Of a stretch of DNA of 64,000 nt, positions 53,581-62,550 are shown one piece after another. The DNA is from Clostridium carboxidivorans P7. GTDB taxonomy: Bacteria; Bacillota; Clostridia; Clostridiales; Clostridiaceae. The notes under the pieces are model-generated. The model saw only the letters and a list, made by a program, of their open reading frames with translations. It did no database searches and was not told the origin of the DNA. Position numbers and translations under genes: made by a program. Numbering within the stretch: position 1 is the stretch's first letter; each line of letters begins with the position of its first letter. The DNA is taken from NCBI RefSeq assembly GCF_001038625.1, contig NZ_CP011803.1, positions 868,001 through 932,000 of the forward strand. Direction: 5' to 3'.

Positions 53581-54441
53581 ATGTCTGATTATCTGTCAGT
53601 GGTGAATTTGCTTATAGAGTATATTGAAGAAAATCTACAATCAGATTTATCCTTGGAGAGCTTGTCAAAATTAGTGAACTATTCAACATATTACACTCAA
53701 AGAATCTTTTCTACTGTCACTTGTATGTCTATACATGATTATATAACAGAAAGAAGATTGATAAGGGCAGGAGAAGAAATACTGAATGGGGGTAAAATTA
53801 TTGATGTAGCATTAAAGTATGGATATAGTTCTCATAATGGTTTTACAAAGGCTTTTAAGAAAAAGTTTGGATTACTTCCTTCAAAGGCTGATGAATGTCT
53901 TGATATTACAGTGGATAAGCCGTTGAGAATATTGGAAAGAGATTTTTATAATAAGGATGGAAATTTGTGCATTTGCCACAAATTGATTTATTTAGAAGAG
54001 TTAGTACTTTGGGGAAATATTTTTGTTGTTAATTTAAAAGACTTTTGGAATGATGATAATATGATACGATATGTAGAGAATAAAGTTATTTCATTTATAA
54101 GAGCAAATGAAAGCAGCAGCACATATTGTATTGGGATTCTCTGCAGCTCGAATTTGGAGGTCCAATACTTTATTGGAAAAATAGTTCATGAAAATACTGC
54201 TGATGTATGCAAATGCAATAGAGGAAAAAAGTTGGTTATACCAAAATCACTGTATGTGAAATTTTCATATAGAGGAAATATTAAAGAAAATCCTAATATA
54301 ATTATAACCGATGCACTAAAATGTTTTTCTACCTGCGGAATTACACCTTATCAGGAAAAAATAGATCATATAGAGATTTTTACTAAGAGCTATCTTCAAA
54401 CTAAAATATTTGATATTGTAGTGCCTATAAAGAAAGCATGA
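53581..54441 (+). CDS. AraC family transcriptional regulator
   Basis: Regulator of 286 residues with an N-terminal AraC-type double helix-turn-helix (about 8-105): SLESLSKLVNYSTYYTQRIF and IIDVALKYGYSSHNGFTKAFKKKFG. The remaining 180 residues resemble a GyrI-like effector-binding domain. RBS is GAGGAGA. It follows the broken flavoprotein by 75 bases. Its first 13 codons and upstream sequence are duplicated at 57421-57585, so the locus was once present twice. Confidence 0.9.
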   Translation: MSDYLSVVNLLIEYIEENLQSDLSLESLSKLVNYSTYYTQRIFSTVTCMSIHDYITERRLIRAGEEILNGGKIIDVALKYGYSSHNGFTKAFKKKFGLLPSKADECLDITVDKPLRILERDFYNKDGNLCICHKLIYLEELVLWGNIFVVNLKDFWNDDNMIRYVENKVISFIRANESSSTYCIGILCSSNLEVQYFIGKIVHENTADVCKCNRGKKLVIPKSLYVKFSYRGNIKENPNIIITDALKCFSTCGITPYQEKIDHIEIFTKSYLQTKIFDIVVPIKKA

Positions 54442-54473
54442 TTGTTTGAGATAAAGCTGGTAAAACAAATTAT

Positions 54474-54498
54474 AATATCACTTAAAGGAAGTGATATT
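54474..54498 (+). promoter_or_regulatory. Hairpin presenting a ribosome site in its loop
   Basis: AATATCAC (54474-54481) and GTGATATT (54491-54498) are perfect 8-base arms. The loop TTAAAGGAA holds the AAAGGA ribosome site of the gene at 54500, whose ATG begins 1 base after the stem. It could tune translation. Confidence 0.5.
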
Positions 54499-54499
54499 T

Positions 54500-54865
54500 A
54501 TGATTGAAAAGTATAAATTAATCTTTACCACAGTTATAGGAATCATTATATTGTCAATGGTAATTGTAACAGAAATTCAAATCAAAAATGAGAAATTAGT
54601 TAATATAAAAACTGCATTTATAGTTATTGCATTGTTAGGTTTTATTATGTGCTGTATTGGCAAGGCAGTTCAAATAAATGGCTGGATGAATCCTATTGTG
54701 ATTATTTGCATTTTGCTTGGAATAATTGCATTATTGTTAATAGGAGTATTTCTTACAGGAAGGCTTAATATTAATAACAAGATGGCATTTAGAATACTGT
54801 ATTGGATAATAATAATAAAGTGGGCATTAACAACAATTCACCATATGATAAACTTTATGAAATAA
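54500..54865 (+). CDS. Small four-helix membrane protein
   Basis: Integral membrane protein of 121 residues from the ATG at 54500; an ATG at 54491 lies inside the ribosome-site hairpin. Four hydrophobic helices are visible: FTTVIGIIILSMVIVTEI, FIVIALLGFIMCCIGKAV, PIVIICILLGIIALLLIGVF and ILYWIIIIKWALTTIHHMI. I do not recognise the family. It follows the AraC gene by 58 bases and may be under its control. Next to it lies an MBL-fold gene fragment. Confidence 0.7.
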   Translation: MIEKYKLIFTTVIGIIILSMVIVTEIQIKNEKLVNIKTAFIVIALLGFIMCCIGKAVQINGWMNPIVIICILLGIIALLLIGVFLTGRLNINNKMAFRILYWIIIIKWALTTIHHMINFMK

Positions 54866-54881
54866 AATCACATTGACATAT

Positions 54882-54968
54882 ATGTTTTTTGAAAAGGAAT
54901 GTGCTTATCTTTTCACAGGTGATTTAGTCTATAAAGATTCTAGGAAACCGCATTATTCAATTAAATAA
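54882..54968 (+). pseudogene. Fragment of an MBL-fold hydrolase gene
   Basis: A 28-codon frame reads FEKECAYLFTGDLVYKDSRK and stops in the terminator. FTGDLVYKD is the metal-binding Asp strand of metallo-beta-lactamase-fold hydrolases and matches the larger fragment at 57672-57953 (RGYLFTGDLVYKD). Both lie downstream of AraC sequence, so an MBL gene once followed the AraC gene. Confidence 0.65.
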
Positions 54969-54979
54969 TGCGGTGTTTT
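54947..54979. terminator. Rho-independent terminator
   Basis: ACCGCATTATT (54947-54957) and AATAATGCGGT (54964-54974) are perfect 11-base arms with a 6-base loop, followed by GTTTTTGTG. It serves the convergent genes. Confidence 0.85.
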
Positions 54980-55038
54980 TGTGTTGTATCTCAAAGATTA
55001 GAAAAGTAAATTAATAAATGTAAGTATATGCTTGCTAA

Positions 55039-56493
55039 TTATTCAATAATATTGATATATTCAGCTGTAGTATCCTGTAATCCATGTAATACTCCATTTT
55101 CTTTTTGAAGCATACTAATATATTTTACCATATCTTCTGTTAGCCTTTCTCCTGAAACAACAATTGGAATACCAGGTGGATATGCCATAACAGTTTCTCC
55201 ACTTATTTTACCCACAGAATCATCTAATTTTACAGATACTTTATTTGAATAAAATGCATCTCTTGGAGAAAGGATAATTTCAGGATTTGTAAGTACACTA
55301 TCAACCATTTTAACTTTTTCATTTTTTCTATATTTCACAGATATGTCTTTTAAAGCTTTAATTAAAGATTTAAGGTTTTCCTTAGTTTGGCCAATACTTA
55401 ATATGGCTAATACATTATACATATCACTAATTGCAACTTGTATATTATATTTTTTTAATAATATATCATAAACTTCAAATCCTTTAAGTCCAAGATTTTT
55501 TACGCATATACCTATTTTTGTTTCATCATAATCATAGACTCCAGGAGTTCCTATTAGTTCTCTTCCGTAGCAGTACAATCCATCTATTTTATTAATTTCG
55601 CTTCTTGCCCATCTCGATATTTCTAATATATTAGTTAAAATTTTTTCTCCTTCTGTAGCTAGTTGTTTTCTTGCTATATCAAGACTTGTTAGAAGTAAAA
55701 ATGAAGCACTTGTAGAGTTTATCATATTTAAATAGGTTCTAACAGTTTTTTCTGTTATTATACCATTATTCAATAATAATATTGAACTTTGTACAAAAGA
55801 ACCACCAGTTTTATGTGTACTCACAGCACACATATCTGCGCCTAACGTCATAGCCTCCCCAGGTAACTCTGGATGAAATTTAAAATGAGCACCATGAGCT
55901 TCATCTACCAAAACAGCCATATTATTAGCATGTGCAATTCTTGATATTTCTTTTATATCTGATACTGCTCCATAAAATGTAGAATGGATGATAAGAACAG
56001 CTTTTGCATCAGGATTTTCCTTTATTGCATCTTCTACAGCTTTAGGGGTTATTCCCATAGCTATACCTAAACCTGTATTGATTTCGGGTTGTATGAATAC
56101 TGGTATAGCTCCGCTGTATATCAATGCAGTAATAACTGATTTATGAGCATTTCTTGGTATTATTATTTTTTCATTTGGTTTACAAACACTCATTATCATA
56201 GCTATTATACCTGATGAAGTTCCATTTATTAAAAAGAAGGCATGATCTGCACCATATGCTTCAGATGCTAATTTTTCTGCTTCCTTTATTATTCCTGTAG
56301 GTTGAGAATACTTGTCTAACATTTTAAAACATTCATGGACATCAAAGTTCACTACTCTTTCCCCAAAGAATTCAGCCATTTCAGGAAGCCCTTTACTTCC
56401 CTTATGACCTGGAATACCCAAAGGTACTAATTTTTTCTTCTCTAATTCCTTTATTCCGTCAAAAATTGGTGTTTTATATTGATTTAAATTCAT
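55039..56493 (-). CDS. Arginine/lysine/ornithine decarboxylase, fold type I PLP enzyme
   Basis: Cytoplasmic PLP-dependent decarboxylase of 484 residues from the ATG at 56493, with GAGAAGGAT upstream. The size matches the short B. subtilis SpeA/YaaO class rather than the 700-residue enterobacterial enzymes. Motifs are PGHKGSKGLPEMAEFFGE near residue 27, AFFLINGTSSGIIAMIM near 84, VLVDEAHGAHFKFHPELP near 200 and the Schiff-base Lys in AVSTHKTGGSFVQSS near 230. The product is agmatine, cadaverine or putrescine. It is co-transcribed behind an acetyltransferase gene 19 bases upstream, suggesting the amine is acetylated. Confidence 0.9.
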   Translation of the reverse strand: MNLNQYKTPIFDGIKELEKKKLVPLGIPGHKGSKGLPEMAEFFGERVVNFDVHECFKMLDKYSQPTGIIKEAEKLASEAYGADHAFFLINGTSSGIIAMIMSVCKPNEKIIIPRNAHKSVITALIYSGAIPVFIQPEINTGLGIAMGITPKAVEDAIKENPDAKAVLIIHSTFYGAVSDIKEISRIAHANNMAVLVDEAHGAHFKFHPELPGEAMTLGADMCAVSTHKTGGSFVQSSILLLNNGIITEKTVRTYLNMINSTSASFLLLTSLDIARKQLATEGEKILTNILEISRWARSEINKIDGLYCYGRELIGTPGVYDYDETKIGICVKNLGLKGFEVYDILLKKYNIQVAISDMYNVLAILSIGQTKENLKSLIKALKDISVKYRKNEKVKMVDSVLTNPEIILSPRDAFYSNKVSVKLDDSVGKISGETVMAYPPGIPIVVSGERLTEDMVKYISMLQKENGVLHGLQDTTAEYINIIE

Positions 56494-56512
56494 TCTATTA
56501 ATCATCCTTCTC

Positions 56513-57238
56513 TTACAGCCTAAATTTTTCGTCAAGAGGTTTATACATAAGCATACATTCTGAAGCTATATTTTCTGGTATACTGTTAAACATTTCATTA
56601 TCTTCATATCTAATGGAAATAGGTTTTTCATGTATATCGTCTATTGTGTAGAAACCTAATAATTTACTAGCAAGCATTTGAGACCTAAAATTAGTTGCTT
56701 CTACAATAGCTCCTTTAAAGCCTTTTTCTTTTGCAGTATCAAGTATTAATTGAACAAGGCTTGCTCCAATATACTTTTTATCTCTTTCTGTTCTTACACC
56801 CAACATAAGTGGATGTACATATTCTCTTACTTTCATTTCCTGATTTGTTTTAAATTCAACAACTTCTATAAACTTTTTATCTAATTGCCAAAGGAATTGA
56901 GTTATACCATTAATTGATTTTAATTCTCCTTTCAAAATTGGGGGCTCTTCCTTGGGATTGAAGTTCTCACAAGCTATAGCACCTACTAATTCTCCGGTGC
57001 GCGTATCTATTGCATAAGTACTCAAACCATCTTCTGTAACATATTTTAAATATTCTATAACAAATTCGGTCAAAGCTTCCTTGGATAAGTTAAGAGCAAT
57101 TGACATAGGCTCTTTTATAAATGTACTACCTACTTGTACTCCTGTAAATGTTTCTGCAAGGCATTTTGCCATTTCCACTATTGTTTTTTCATCATTTGGA
57201 CTGCATACTTCATATTCATAATTTTCATTAAAGTTCAT
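56513..57238 (-). CDS. GNAT-fold acetyltransferase paired with the decarboxylase
   Basis: Cytoplasmic protein of 241 residues behind GGAGT. A GNAT core is suggested by VHPLMLGVRTERDKKYIGAS followed by LVQLILDTAKEKGFKGAIVE, and then ATNFRSQMLASKLLGFYTID, the usual C-terminal GNAT strand-helix. The N-terminal half is longer than in minimal GNATs and resembles amine or alkylamine acetyltransferase-like proteins. Being first in a two-gene operon with a basic-amino-acid decarboxylase, it plausibly acetylates the resulting polyamine or diamine. Substrate not shown by sequence. Confidence 0.7.
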   Translation of the reverse strand: MNFNENYEYEVCSPNDEKTIVEMAKCLAETFTGVQVGSTFIKEPMSIALNLSKEALTEFVIEYLKYVTEDGLSTYAIDTRTGELVGAIACENFNPKEEPPILKGELKSINGITQFLWQLDKKFIEVVEFKTNQEMKVREYVHPLMLGVRTERDKKYIGASLVQLILDTAKEKGFKGAIVEATNFRSQMLASKLLGFYTIDDIHEKPISIRYEDNEMFNSIPENIASECMLMYKPLDEKFRL

Positions 57239-57387
57239 ATGTTACTGACTCCTTTCTTTATCACTAGTAGTTTCAATGAATAAAATTTCAACATTATATA
57301 ATGATCTTATTATTGTTCATTAGATTAAAGTTGAGTATAGTACTTATTATAGCACATTTTGAAAAAATTACATATATTATGCATATA

Positions 57388-57953
57388 ATGGGAAAATTGT
57401 TGGGGTTTTTAGGAGTGGAAATAGAAAATATAATGAAATAAAAACTTTATTTTTAAAGATACGTATATATATAAGTGATATTCTAATGCTCTGGTAAAGA
57501 TATAACTATTTAAAATAGTGAAGAGAAGAAATTTATGTTTGATTATCTGTCAGTGGTAAATTTACTTATAGAATATAAAGTTTAATGTAGTAATTAGTAA
57601 AAATTCAATAATGAGATACATATGTGTTATAATTTAACAGTAAGTAGATTGAATTTTGTCATGATTTTATTTAAAGATTCAAGGAACGTGGTTATCTTTT
57701 TACAGGTGATTTAGTTTATAAAGATACTTTATTTGCTTATTATCCTTCTACTGATCCTAAAGCTTATTTGAAATCAATTGATAGAGTTGCATCACTTCCA
57801 GTAAAAAAGGTTTTTCCAGCGCATCATAGTTTGGATATACATCCAGAAATACTCATTAGAATGCGGGATGCTTTTAGACAACTAGAATCGGAAGGTAAAT
57901 TGCATCACGATAGTGGTATTTTTAAATACAAAGATTTTGCCATATGGATATAA
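57388..57953 (+). pseudogene. Decayed second copy of the flavoprotein/AraC/MBL cluster
   Basis: Three remnants in order. At 57388 the codons MGKLL-FLGV match the end of the flavoprotein at 53505. At 57421-57585 the upstream region and first 14 codons of the AraC gene (MFDYLSVVNLLIEY) recur and then stop. From 57672 to 57953 an MBL-fold C-terminus reads YLFTGDLVYKDTLFAYYPST, then VKKVFPAHHSLDIHPEIL, and ends naturally. Middle parts of all three genes are deleted. Confidence 0.75.
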
Positions 57954-58092
57954 TCGCAAGTTGTAAAAGACAGCATGAGTATAGCAAAAACTATAAATTT
58001 CAATTTATAGTTTAACAATATAAATTTGTTAAAAATTGTATAAAACTCAACAATCTTAGAAATGGTAATAATGAATAGTAGGAGTGGTTGTA

Positions 58093-58788
58093 TTGTTTTC
58101 ACAAAAGTTAAAAAAGTATAGAAAAGAATTAGGACTTACACAAAAGGATTTGGGCAAAAAATTAGATTTATCAAAAGAAAGTATAGGTCAGTTAGAGACT
58201 GGTTTGAAGGAACCCTCTAAGGCATTGCTTGAAAAAATATATAAATTCAGTGGTAAAAACATGAATTGGTGGCTTGATAAAAATGAACAATTTAAATTTA
58301 GCCAAACATTTAAATATACAATTTATCCAGCTAATAAATACAAAGCTATTTTTCCCATATTATTTTTAGCTATTTTTTCGACAGTGTTAATATTTGCATT
58401 AGCTGATAGTCCTAATACTTTAGAAGCATGTATTACATTTATTATATTACTCTTATGCTTAATATTTACTGCTTACTATACTGTGTTAGCTTACTATTTA
58501 TTTAAAAATAAAATTTATATTACTATAGAAGACAATTATATAGAAATAAAAAAAATTTCTACAACCAAAAGGGTGAATATAGCAGATATAACAGAAATAG
58601 AGTTTATTGCACGTTCTAGAGGCAGTTACCCAATGGTAGTAATTAAGTGTGATAATAGCACAAAGTACTACTATAAAGATTTATATTTTCCTCAGTCATG
58701 GTTTGATAAGAAAGATATTAATAGTATAGTAGACAACTTGAAGGAGAGTAATGAAAATATATGGATTATTGGACGAGGGGATCTGTAA
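58093..58788 (+). CDS. XRE family regulator with C-terminal membrane domain
   Basis: 231 residues from TTG (58093), with GGAG 9 bases upstream; a GTG at 58084 would overlap the ribosome site. The N-terminal HTH_XRE domain (about 3-58: [20 protein letters not shown] and [19 protein letters not shown]) is followed by two hydrophobic helices near 93-112 and 119-140 ([20 protein letters not shown] and [20 protein letters not shown]), then a PH-like or beta-rich cytoplasmic tail. It is thus a membrane-tethered DNA-binding protein. Targets unknown; the MarR operon follows closely. Confidence 0.85.
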   Translation: MFSQKLKKYRKELGLTQKDLGKKLDLSKESIGQLETGLKEPSKALLEKIYKFSGKNMNWWLDKNEQFKFSQTFKYTIYPANKYKAIFPILFLAIFSTVLIFALADSPNTLEACITFIILLLCLIFTAYYTVLAYYLFKNKIYITIEDNYIEIKKISTTKRVNIADITEIEFIARSRGSYPMVVIKCDNSTKYYYKDLYFPQSWFDKKDINSIVDNLKESNENIWIIGRGDL

Positions 58789-58817
58789 GAGTAAAGTAAG
58801 TGTTAAAACACAAATAA

Positions 58818-58878
58818 TAGACAATATATTGACAAATTCACAAAATGCTATTAAACTACAATTAGACAATATATTGAC
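58818..58878 (+). promoter_or_regulatory. MarR operators and promoter
   Basis: The 16-base sequence TAGACAATATATTGAC occurs at 58818-58833 and 58863-58878, 45 bases apart; each is a near-perfect palindrome (TAGACAATA/TATTGACTA in the second). Between them lies a promoter: -35 TTGACA (58829-58834) inside the first site, a 17-base spacer and -10 TAAACT (58852-58857). The start site falls at the second site. The MarR gene starts at 58898. Confidence 0.82.
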
Positions 58879-58897
58879 TAACGGAGGAAAAATTTTT

Positions 58898-59470
58898 ATG
58901 GATATATACAGAGAGATATTTTTAATGCAACAAACTTATGCAACATTATTTTCGCTGGCAAATAAACTTCAAGTGAAGGGAGATGAATATCTGGGGGATT
59001 TGACCTCAAGGCAATATATGACTATGGTTGCAATTGCTCATTTAACTGAAGGCAAAGCTACTTTCAATAATATTGCAAGAAAGCTTGGAACAACTAAACA
59101 AAATGTAAAACAAATTATTACCGCTATGGAAAAGAAAGGGTATATTGATGTTATACCTAATCCTGAAGATAGGCGCGCAGTTAATGTAATAATTACGGAA
59201 GCTGGAAAGCAGGTAGTGTATCAAGTTTCAGAAAGAGGAATATTTTTTATGGCAGAGCTTTTTAAGGATTTTTCAACTGAAGAACTGGAAAATATTTGGA
59301 AAATGCTCAAAAAGCTTTATCGATTTGATGGTGAAGAACAGGATGGCTTTGAAGAAGATAGTAACTTAAAAGCAGATGAAAGTCATAAGGAGGATGTAAC
59401 AAGGATATTAAAGGAGTTTGAAGAGATAAGAAAAAATCAGAAAATGGAGAGAGAAAGCTATGAAGAATAA
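58898..59470 (+). CDS. MarR family transcriptional regulator
   Basis: Winged-helix repressor of 190 residues from the ATG at 58898 behind CGGAGGA. The DNA-binding part is [20 protein letters not shown], then [20 protein letters not shown] and the wing [19 protein letters not shown]. The acidic C-terminal tail is longer than usual (about 45 residues). Two matching operators overlap its promoter, so it almost certainly represses its own operon. The alpha/beta hydrolase gene overlaps its end by 11 bases and is the co-regulated effector. Confidence 0.92.
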   Translation: MDIYREIFLMQQTYATLFSLANKLQVKGDEYLGDLTSRQYMTMVAIAHLTEGKATFNNIARKLGTTKQNVKQIITAMEKKGYIDVIPNPEDRRAVNVIITEAGKQVVYQVSERGIFFMAELFKDFSTEELENIWKMLKKLYRFDGEEQDGFEEDSNLKADESHKEDVTRILKEFEEIRKNQKMERESYEE

Positions 59471-60446
59471 AAATAACAGACCAATATGTACTTCTGAATA
59501 TGTAAGGATTAATGGAATAGATCAATTCTTATTTCATTTAGGAACAAGCTTTGATAATCCTGTAATGCTATTTTTGCATGGAGGGCCAGGTTCAGCAGAA
59601 TCCTTATTTACAGGGTTATTTCAAGATAGATGGGAAGAAATATATACTGTGGTTCATTGGGATCAGCGGGGTGCTGGTAAGACTTTGACTAGGAATCCAG
59701 ATAAGCTTCCTACAATAGAGTTAATGCTTCAGGATTTGTTTGAAGTCATCCAGTATCTTAAAAAAAAATATAACAAGAAAAAGATTGTTATATTTGGACA
59801 TTCCTGGGGAAGCGTTTTAGGGTCAATATTTATAAAAAAACATCCAGAAGAAGTAGAATATTATATTGGTGCTGGACAGGTCGTTGGTATGGTGGAAAAT
59901 GAGCAGGTAGCCTATAACAAACTTAAAGAAATCATTGAGCAGGCAGGTGATAAAAAATCATTGAAGAAGCTTGAGAGTGTAGGTGAATATCCTGGCAGCA
60001 AAATTGTTTTTGACAAAGAGTTTTTGAAGAAATGTAATATAGTTCATAAGCTTCTTGGTAAATATAAATTAGGTATGGAAATAGGCATTGATATATGGAT
60101 AGCTATGTTTAAAAGCCCTATTTTTAAGTTTTCTGATATTATAGCATTTATGAAAATCTTTAAGGCAAATTCAAAAGTTCATAGTTTTCTTGGTGATTTC
60201 AATCTCCGTATAGAATCGAAAGAATATAAGGTGCCAGTATATTATATTTTAGGAGAAAGGGATTGGCAAGCTCCATGTGTTATAGCTGAAGATTATTTTA
60301 AAGATATAAAGGCACCAAATAAAGAAATATTCATCATTCCTGATGCAGGACACTTTTTAATGATGGATCAGACTGATCTTGTGTTTGATGCATTGTCAAC
60401 AATAAATAAAAAAGAATCACTTGATCAACAGGCATTGGTTATATAA
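59460..60446 (+). CDS. Alpha/beta hydrolase, proline iminopeptidase-like
   Basis: Cytoplasmic hydrolase of 328 residues with GGAGAGA before the ATG, inside the MarR reading frame. The oxyanion motif is [14 protein letters not shown] near residue 37, the nucleophile elbow is [11 protein letters not shown] near 112 (Ser114), the acid lies in [11 protein letters not shown] near 265 and the catalytic His in DAGHFLMM near 294. The HGGPG motif and a helical cap resemble proline iminopeptidases and related esterases. MarR control suggests induction by a small aromatic or toxic ester or peptide; substrate unknown. Confidence 0.9.
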   Translation: MKNKNNRPICTSEYVRINGIDQFLFHLGTSFDNPVMLFLHGGPGSAESLFTGLFQDRWEEIYTVVHWDQRGAGKTLTRNPDKLPTIELMLQDLFEVIQYLKKKYNKKKIVIFGHSWGSVLGSIFIKKHPEEVEYYIGAGQVVGMVENEQVAYNKLKEIIEQAGDKKSLKKLESVGEYPGSKIVFDKEFLKKCNIVHKLLGKYKLGMEIGIDIWIAMFKSPIFKFSDIIAFMKIFKANSKVHSFLGDFNLRIESKEYKVPVYYILGERDWQAPCVIAEDYFKDIKAPNKEIFIIPDAGHFLMMDQTDLVFDALSTINKKESLDQQALVI

Positions 60447-60577
60447 GGCTAAAATATGACATGATGAGTTACTATTAAGAATCTAAAGTAGAAAATTTAT
60501 TTGAGTATGGGAACTTTGCAGCGTACATGTATAGTTCCTAATTTTTTATAACTAATTTCTTTATTTTGAACTAACTA

Positions 60578-60622
60578 TTGCCAATGTAACAATGTTATGT
60601 TATACTGTTTTTGTAAAACAGT
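60578..60622 (+). promoter_or_regulatory. Promoter of the DUF4004-bactofilin operon
   Basis: TTGCCA (60578-60583), a 17-base spacer and TATACT (60601-60606). The spacer contains TAACA-A-TGTTA (60587-60597), and the start region holds ACTGTTTT-TGT-AAAACAGT (60604-60622). Because the first gene product has a MerR-like DNA-binding domain, these are candidate autoregulatory sites. Confidence 0.6.
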
Positions 60623-60641
60623 TGAAGAGGGGAATGAACAT

Positions 60642-61271
60642 ATGGAAGAAGAAAACTTAATTTCTAAAAAAGAATTGCTTAAAATAACGGATATATCCTA
60701 CGGGCAATTATATAGATGGAAGAGGAAAAATCTTATACCTGAGGAGTGGTTTATAAAAAAATCCAGCTTTACAGGGCAGGAAACATTTTTCCCAAGAAAA
60801 GAAATACTAGAAAGAGTAGAAAAAATTAAAAGTTTTAAAGAAGATATATCTTTAGATGAGCTAGCAAGAATATTTTCTCCAAATCTTTCAACAGTATTTT
60901 TAGAAGAAAGTGATGTACTGAAACAAAACATTGTTTCACAGATTGCGATAAATCTATATAAAACTGCTCATAAAGAAAGTACTGGGTTTTATTTTAACGA
61001 GTTACTATTTATGAGCATTGTAGATAGATTTATCAAGTCTGGTAAGGCAAGTTTAGAAGAAGGAAAACTGGTGCTGGATACTTTAGAAAAAAACTACAAA
61101 AATTTTGATGGTAGATATTGTGATGTAGTGCTTATAAGAAAATTTGGAGTAGGATTATGTTTTTTAATGCTAATACCTAATGAAATATACATTGAAAGTG
61201 AAGCTGTACTTGTATTAAAGATAAATGCTGGAGAATGCGTAGAAGAGTTAAAATCAAAAATAAATTTGTAA
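60642..61271 (+). CDS. DUF4004 (YhbD-like) protein with MerR-type HTH
   Basis: 209 residues from the ATG at 60642 behind GAGGGG. The N-terminal MerR-like winged helix is SKKELLKITDISYGQLYRWK followed by RKNLIPEEWFIKK and TFFPRKEILERVEKI (about 6-60). The C-terminal domain is specific to DUF4004. In Bacillus subtilis the homologue YhbD is encoded with bactofilins YhbE and YhbF; here the same order is kept with one bactofilin-like gene 18 bases downstream. It probably regulates or partners the bactofilin. A promoter with palindromes precedes it. Confidence 0.85.
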   Translation: MEEENLISKKELLKITDISYGQLYRWKRKNLIPEEWFIKKSSFTGQETFFPRKEILERVEKIKSFKEDISLDELARIFSPNLSTVFLEESDVLKQNIVSQIAINLYKTAHKESTGFYFNELLFMSIVDRFIKSGKASLEEGKLVLDTLEKNYKNFDGRYCDVVLIRKFGVGLCFLMLIPNEIYIESEAVLVLKINAGECVEELKSKINL

Positions 61272-61289
61272 ATGAAGGGAAGCTTTAAA

Positions 61290-62012
61290 ATGGAAGAAAA
61301 ATTAGTTGATATGAAAATTTCTGGATCAGGAAAAATCAGCGGTGGAAAATATAATGAAGTGAAAATCAGTGGTTCAGCTAAAGTTGAAGGAGATATAGAA
61401 TGTTACACTTATAAGTGCTCAGGCTCCTCTTCTGTTAATGGAAATGCAAAGGCTGAAACAGTTGGAATTAGTGGCAGCACTAAAATAACAGGAGATCTTG
61501 ATACTGACGAAATAACTGTAAGCGGATCTTTACACATATTAGGTGATGTTAATGCAAGAAAAGTGAAAATAAGTGGATCTTCTGACATAGGAGGCAGTTT
61601 GCATACAGAAGATATACAAATATCAGGGTCAGTTTCTATAGATGGTGACTGTGAGGCAGAAAATTTTAATGCAAGAGGTGGATTTAAAATAGGGGGACTA
61701 CTAAATGCAGGGAATGTTGATATAGAGATGTATGGAAACTGTAGAGTAAAAGATATAGGAGGAGAAAATATAAAAGTAAGATTAGGAAAAGGGCATTTTT
61801 TTGGCAAAATGCTAAATCTTTTTATGGATAGTAAGGGACTTGAAGCAGGTACAATTGAAGGTGATGATATTTTTCTTGAAAATACTACAGCAAAGATAGT
61901 AAGAGGAAATAATGTTACAATAGGAGATAACTGTAGTATTGAAACTGTAGAATATAGAAATAAAATAAATATTGATAGTAATTCTAAGACAGTTTGTAAA
62001 AAGATAGATTAA
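61290..62012 (+). CDS. Bactofilin-like polymer-forming cytoskeletal protein
   Basis: 240 residues from the ATG at 61290 behind GAAGGGAAG; an ATG at 61272 lies before that site. The sequence is a right-handed beta-helix of about 18-residue rungs, repeating ISGSGKISGG, ISGSAKVEGDIE, ISGSTKITGDLD, VSGSLHILGDV, ISGSSDIGGSLH and ISGSVSIDGDCE. This is the polymer-forming (YhbE/YhbF) type of bactofilin (DUF583). B. subtilis homologues are linked to flagellar basal-body assembly. No membrane anchor is visible. It is second in an operon with DUF4004 and followed by a terminator. Confidence 0.9.
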   Translation: MEEKLVDMKISGSGKISGGKYNEVKISGSAKVEGDIECYTYKCSGSSSVNGNAKAETVGISGSTKITGDLDTDEITVSGSLHILGDVNARKVKISGSSDIGGSLHTEDIQISGSVSIDGDCEAENFNARGGFKIGGLLNAGNVDIEMYGNCRVKDIGGENIKVRLGKGHFFGKMLNLFMDSKGLEAGTIEGDDIFLENTTAKIVRGNNVTIGDNCSIETVEYRNKINIDSNSKTVCKKID

Positions 62013-62050
62013 ATTTATGAAACATCTGTAGATTTACACAAATAGAGAAA

Positions 62051-62078
62051 GCGTACTGGATTTTTTCAGTACGTTTTT
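62051..62078 (+). terminator. Terminator of the bactofilin operon
   Basis: CGTACTG (62052-62058) and CAGTACG (62067-62073) pair around GATTTTTT, followed by TTTTTG. Confidence 0.75.
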
Positions 62079-62155
62079 GTCTATCTTTCTATAGAACTTT
62101 AAGAATCATCTGGTGATACTTTTCAATAATTATAATTTTAACAAGATATTTCATA

Positions 62156-62191
62156 CAACAAAAACTGTTCCTATTTTTGTAAAGAGTCTGA
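62156..62191 (-). repeat. Repeat related to the terminator at 16973
   Basis: Read on the minus strand, this matches 16964-17002 with few differences (CAGACTCTTTACAAAAATAG, then GAACAGTTTTTGTTG). The gap 62079-62550 also has an imperfect inverted repeat TAAGCTAAAAGCT / AGCTTTAGCTTA near 62256-62311, and no gene. Confidence 0.5.
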
Positions 62192-62550
62192 TCAGCTAAG
62201 GTTTTGTAGCTTTAAACAACTACTACAATGAATTATAAGAAAATATACTAGCATATAAGCTAAAAGCTCAAACATGCTATTTGAAACAGATAAATAGAAA
62301 GCTTTAGCTTACATGATATAACATTAGGTAATGTGTTGTAAAAATATTCTATATAAAAAATAATATAAATGATTTCAATATAATAAGGGAAAATGTGAAA
62401 AAAATAACAAATGGGAGATATTAAGTATGCTATTGGGATAATCGCCTCAAAAGACCATAAATGGTATTTGATTGGATAAATTTAGAGGTATATAATTAAC
62501 TCATAAATTGATTGATAAAAAATTAACAATATGTAAGGGAGAGGGTAACA

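Noticed and set aside
62013..62550. Possible riboswitch before the gene at 62551
   Set aside because: Only short imperfect inverted repeats are visible; no aptamer-like conserved boxes were found.
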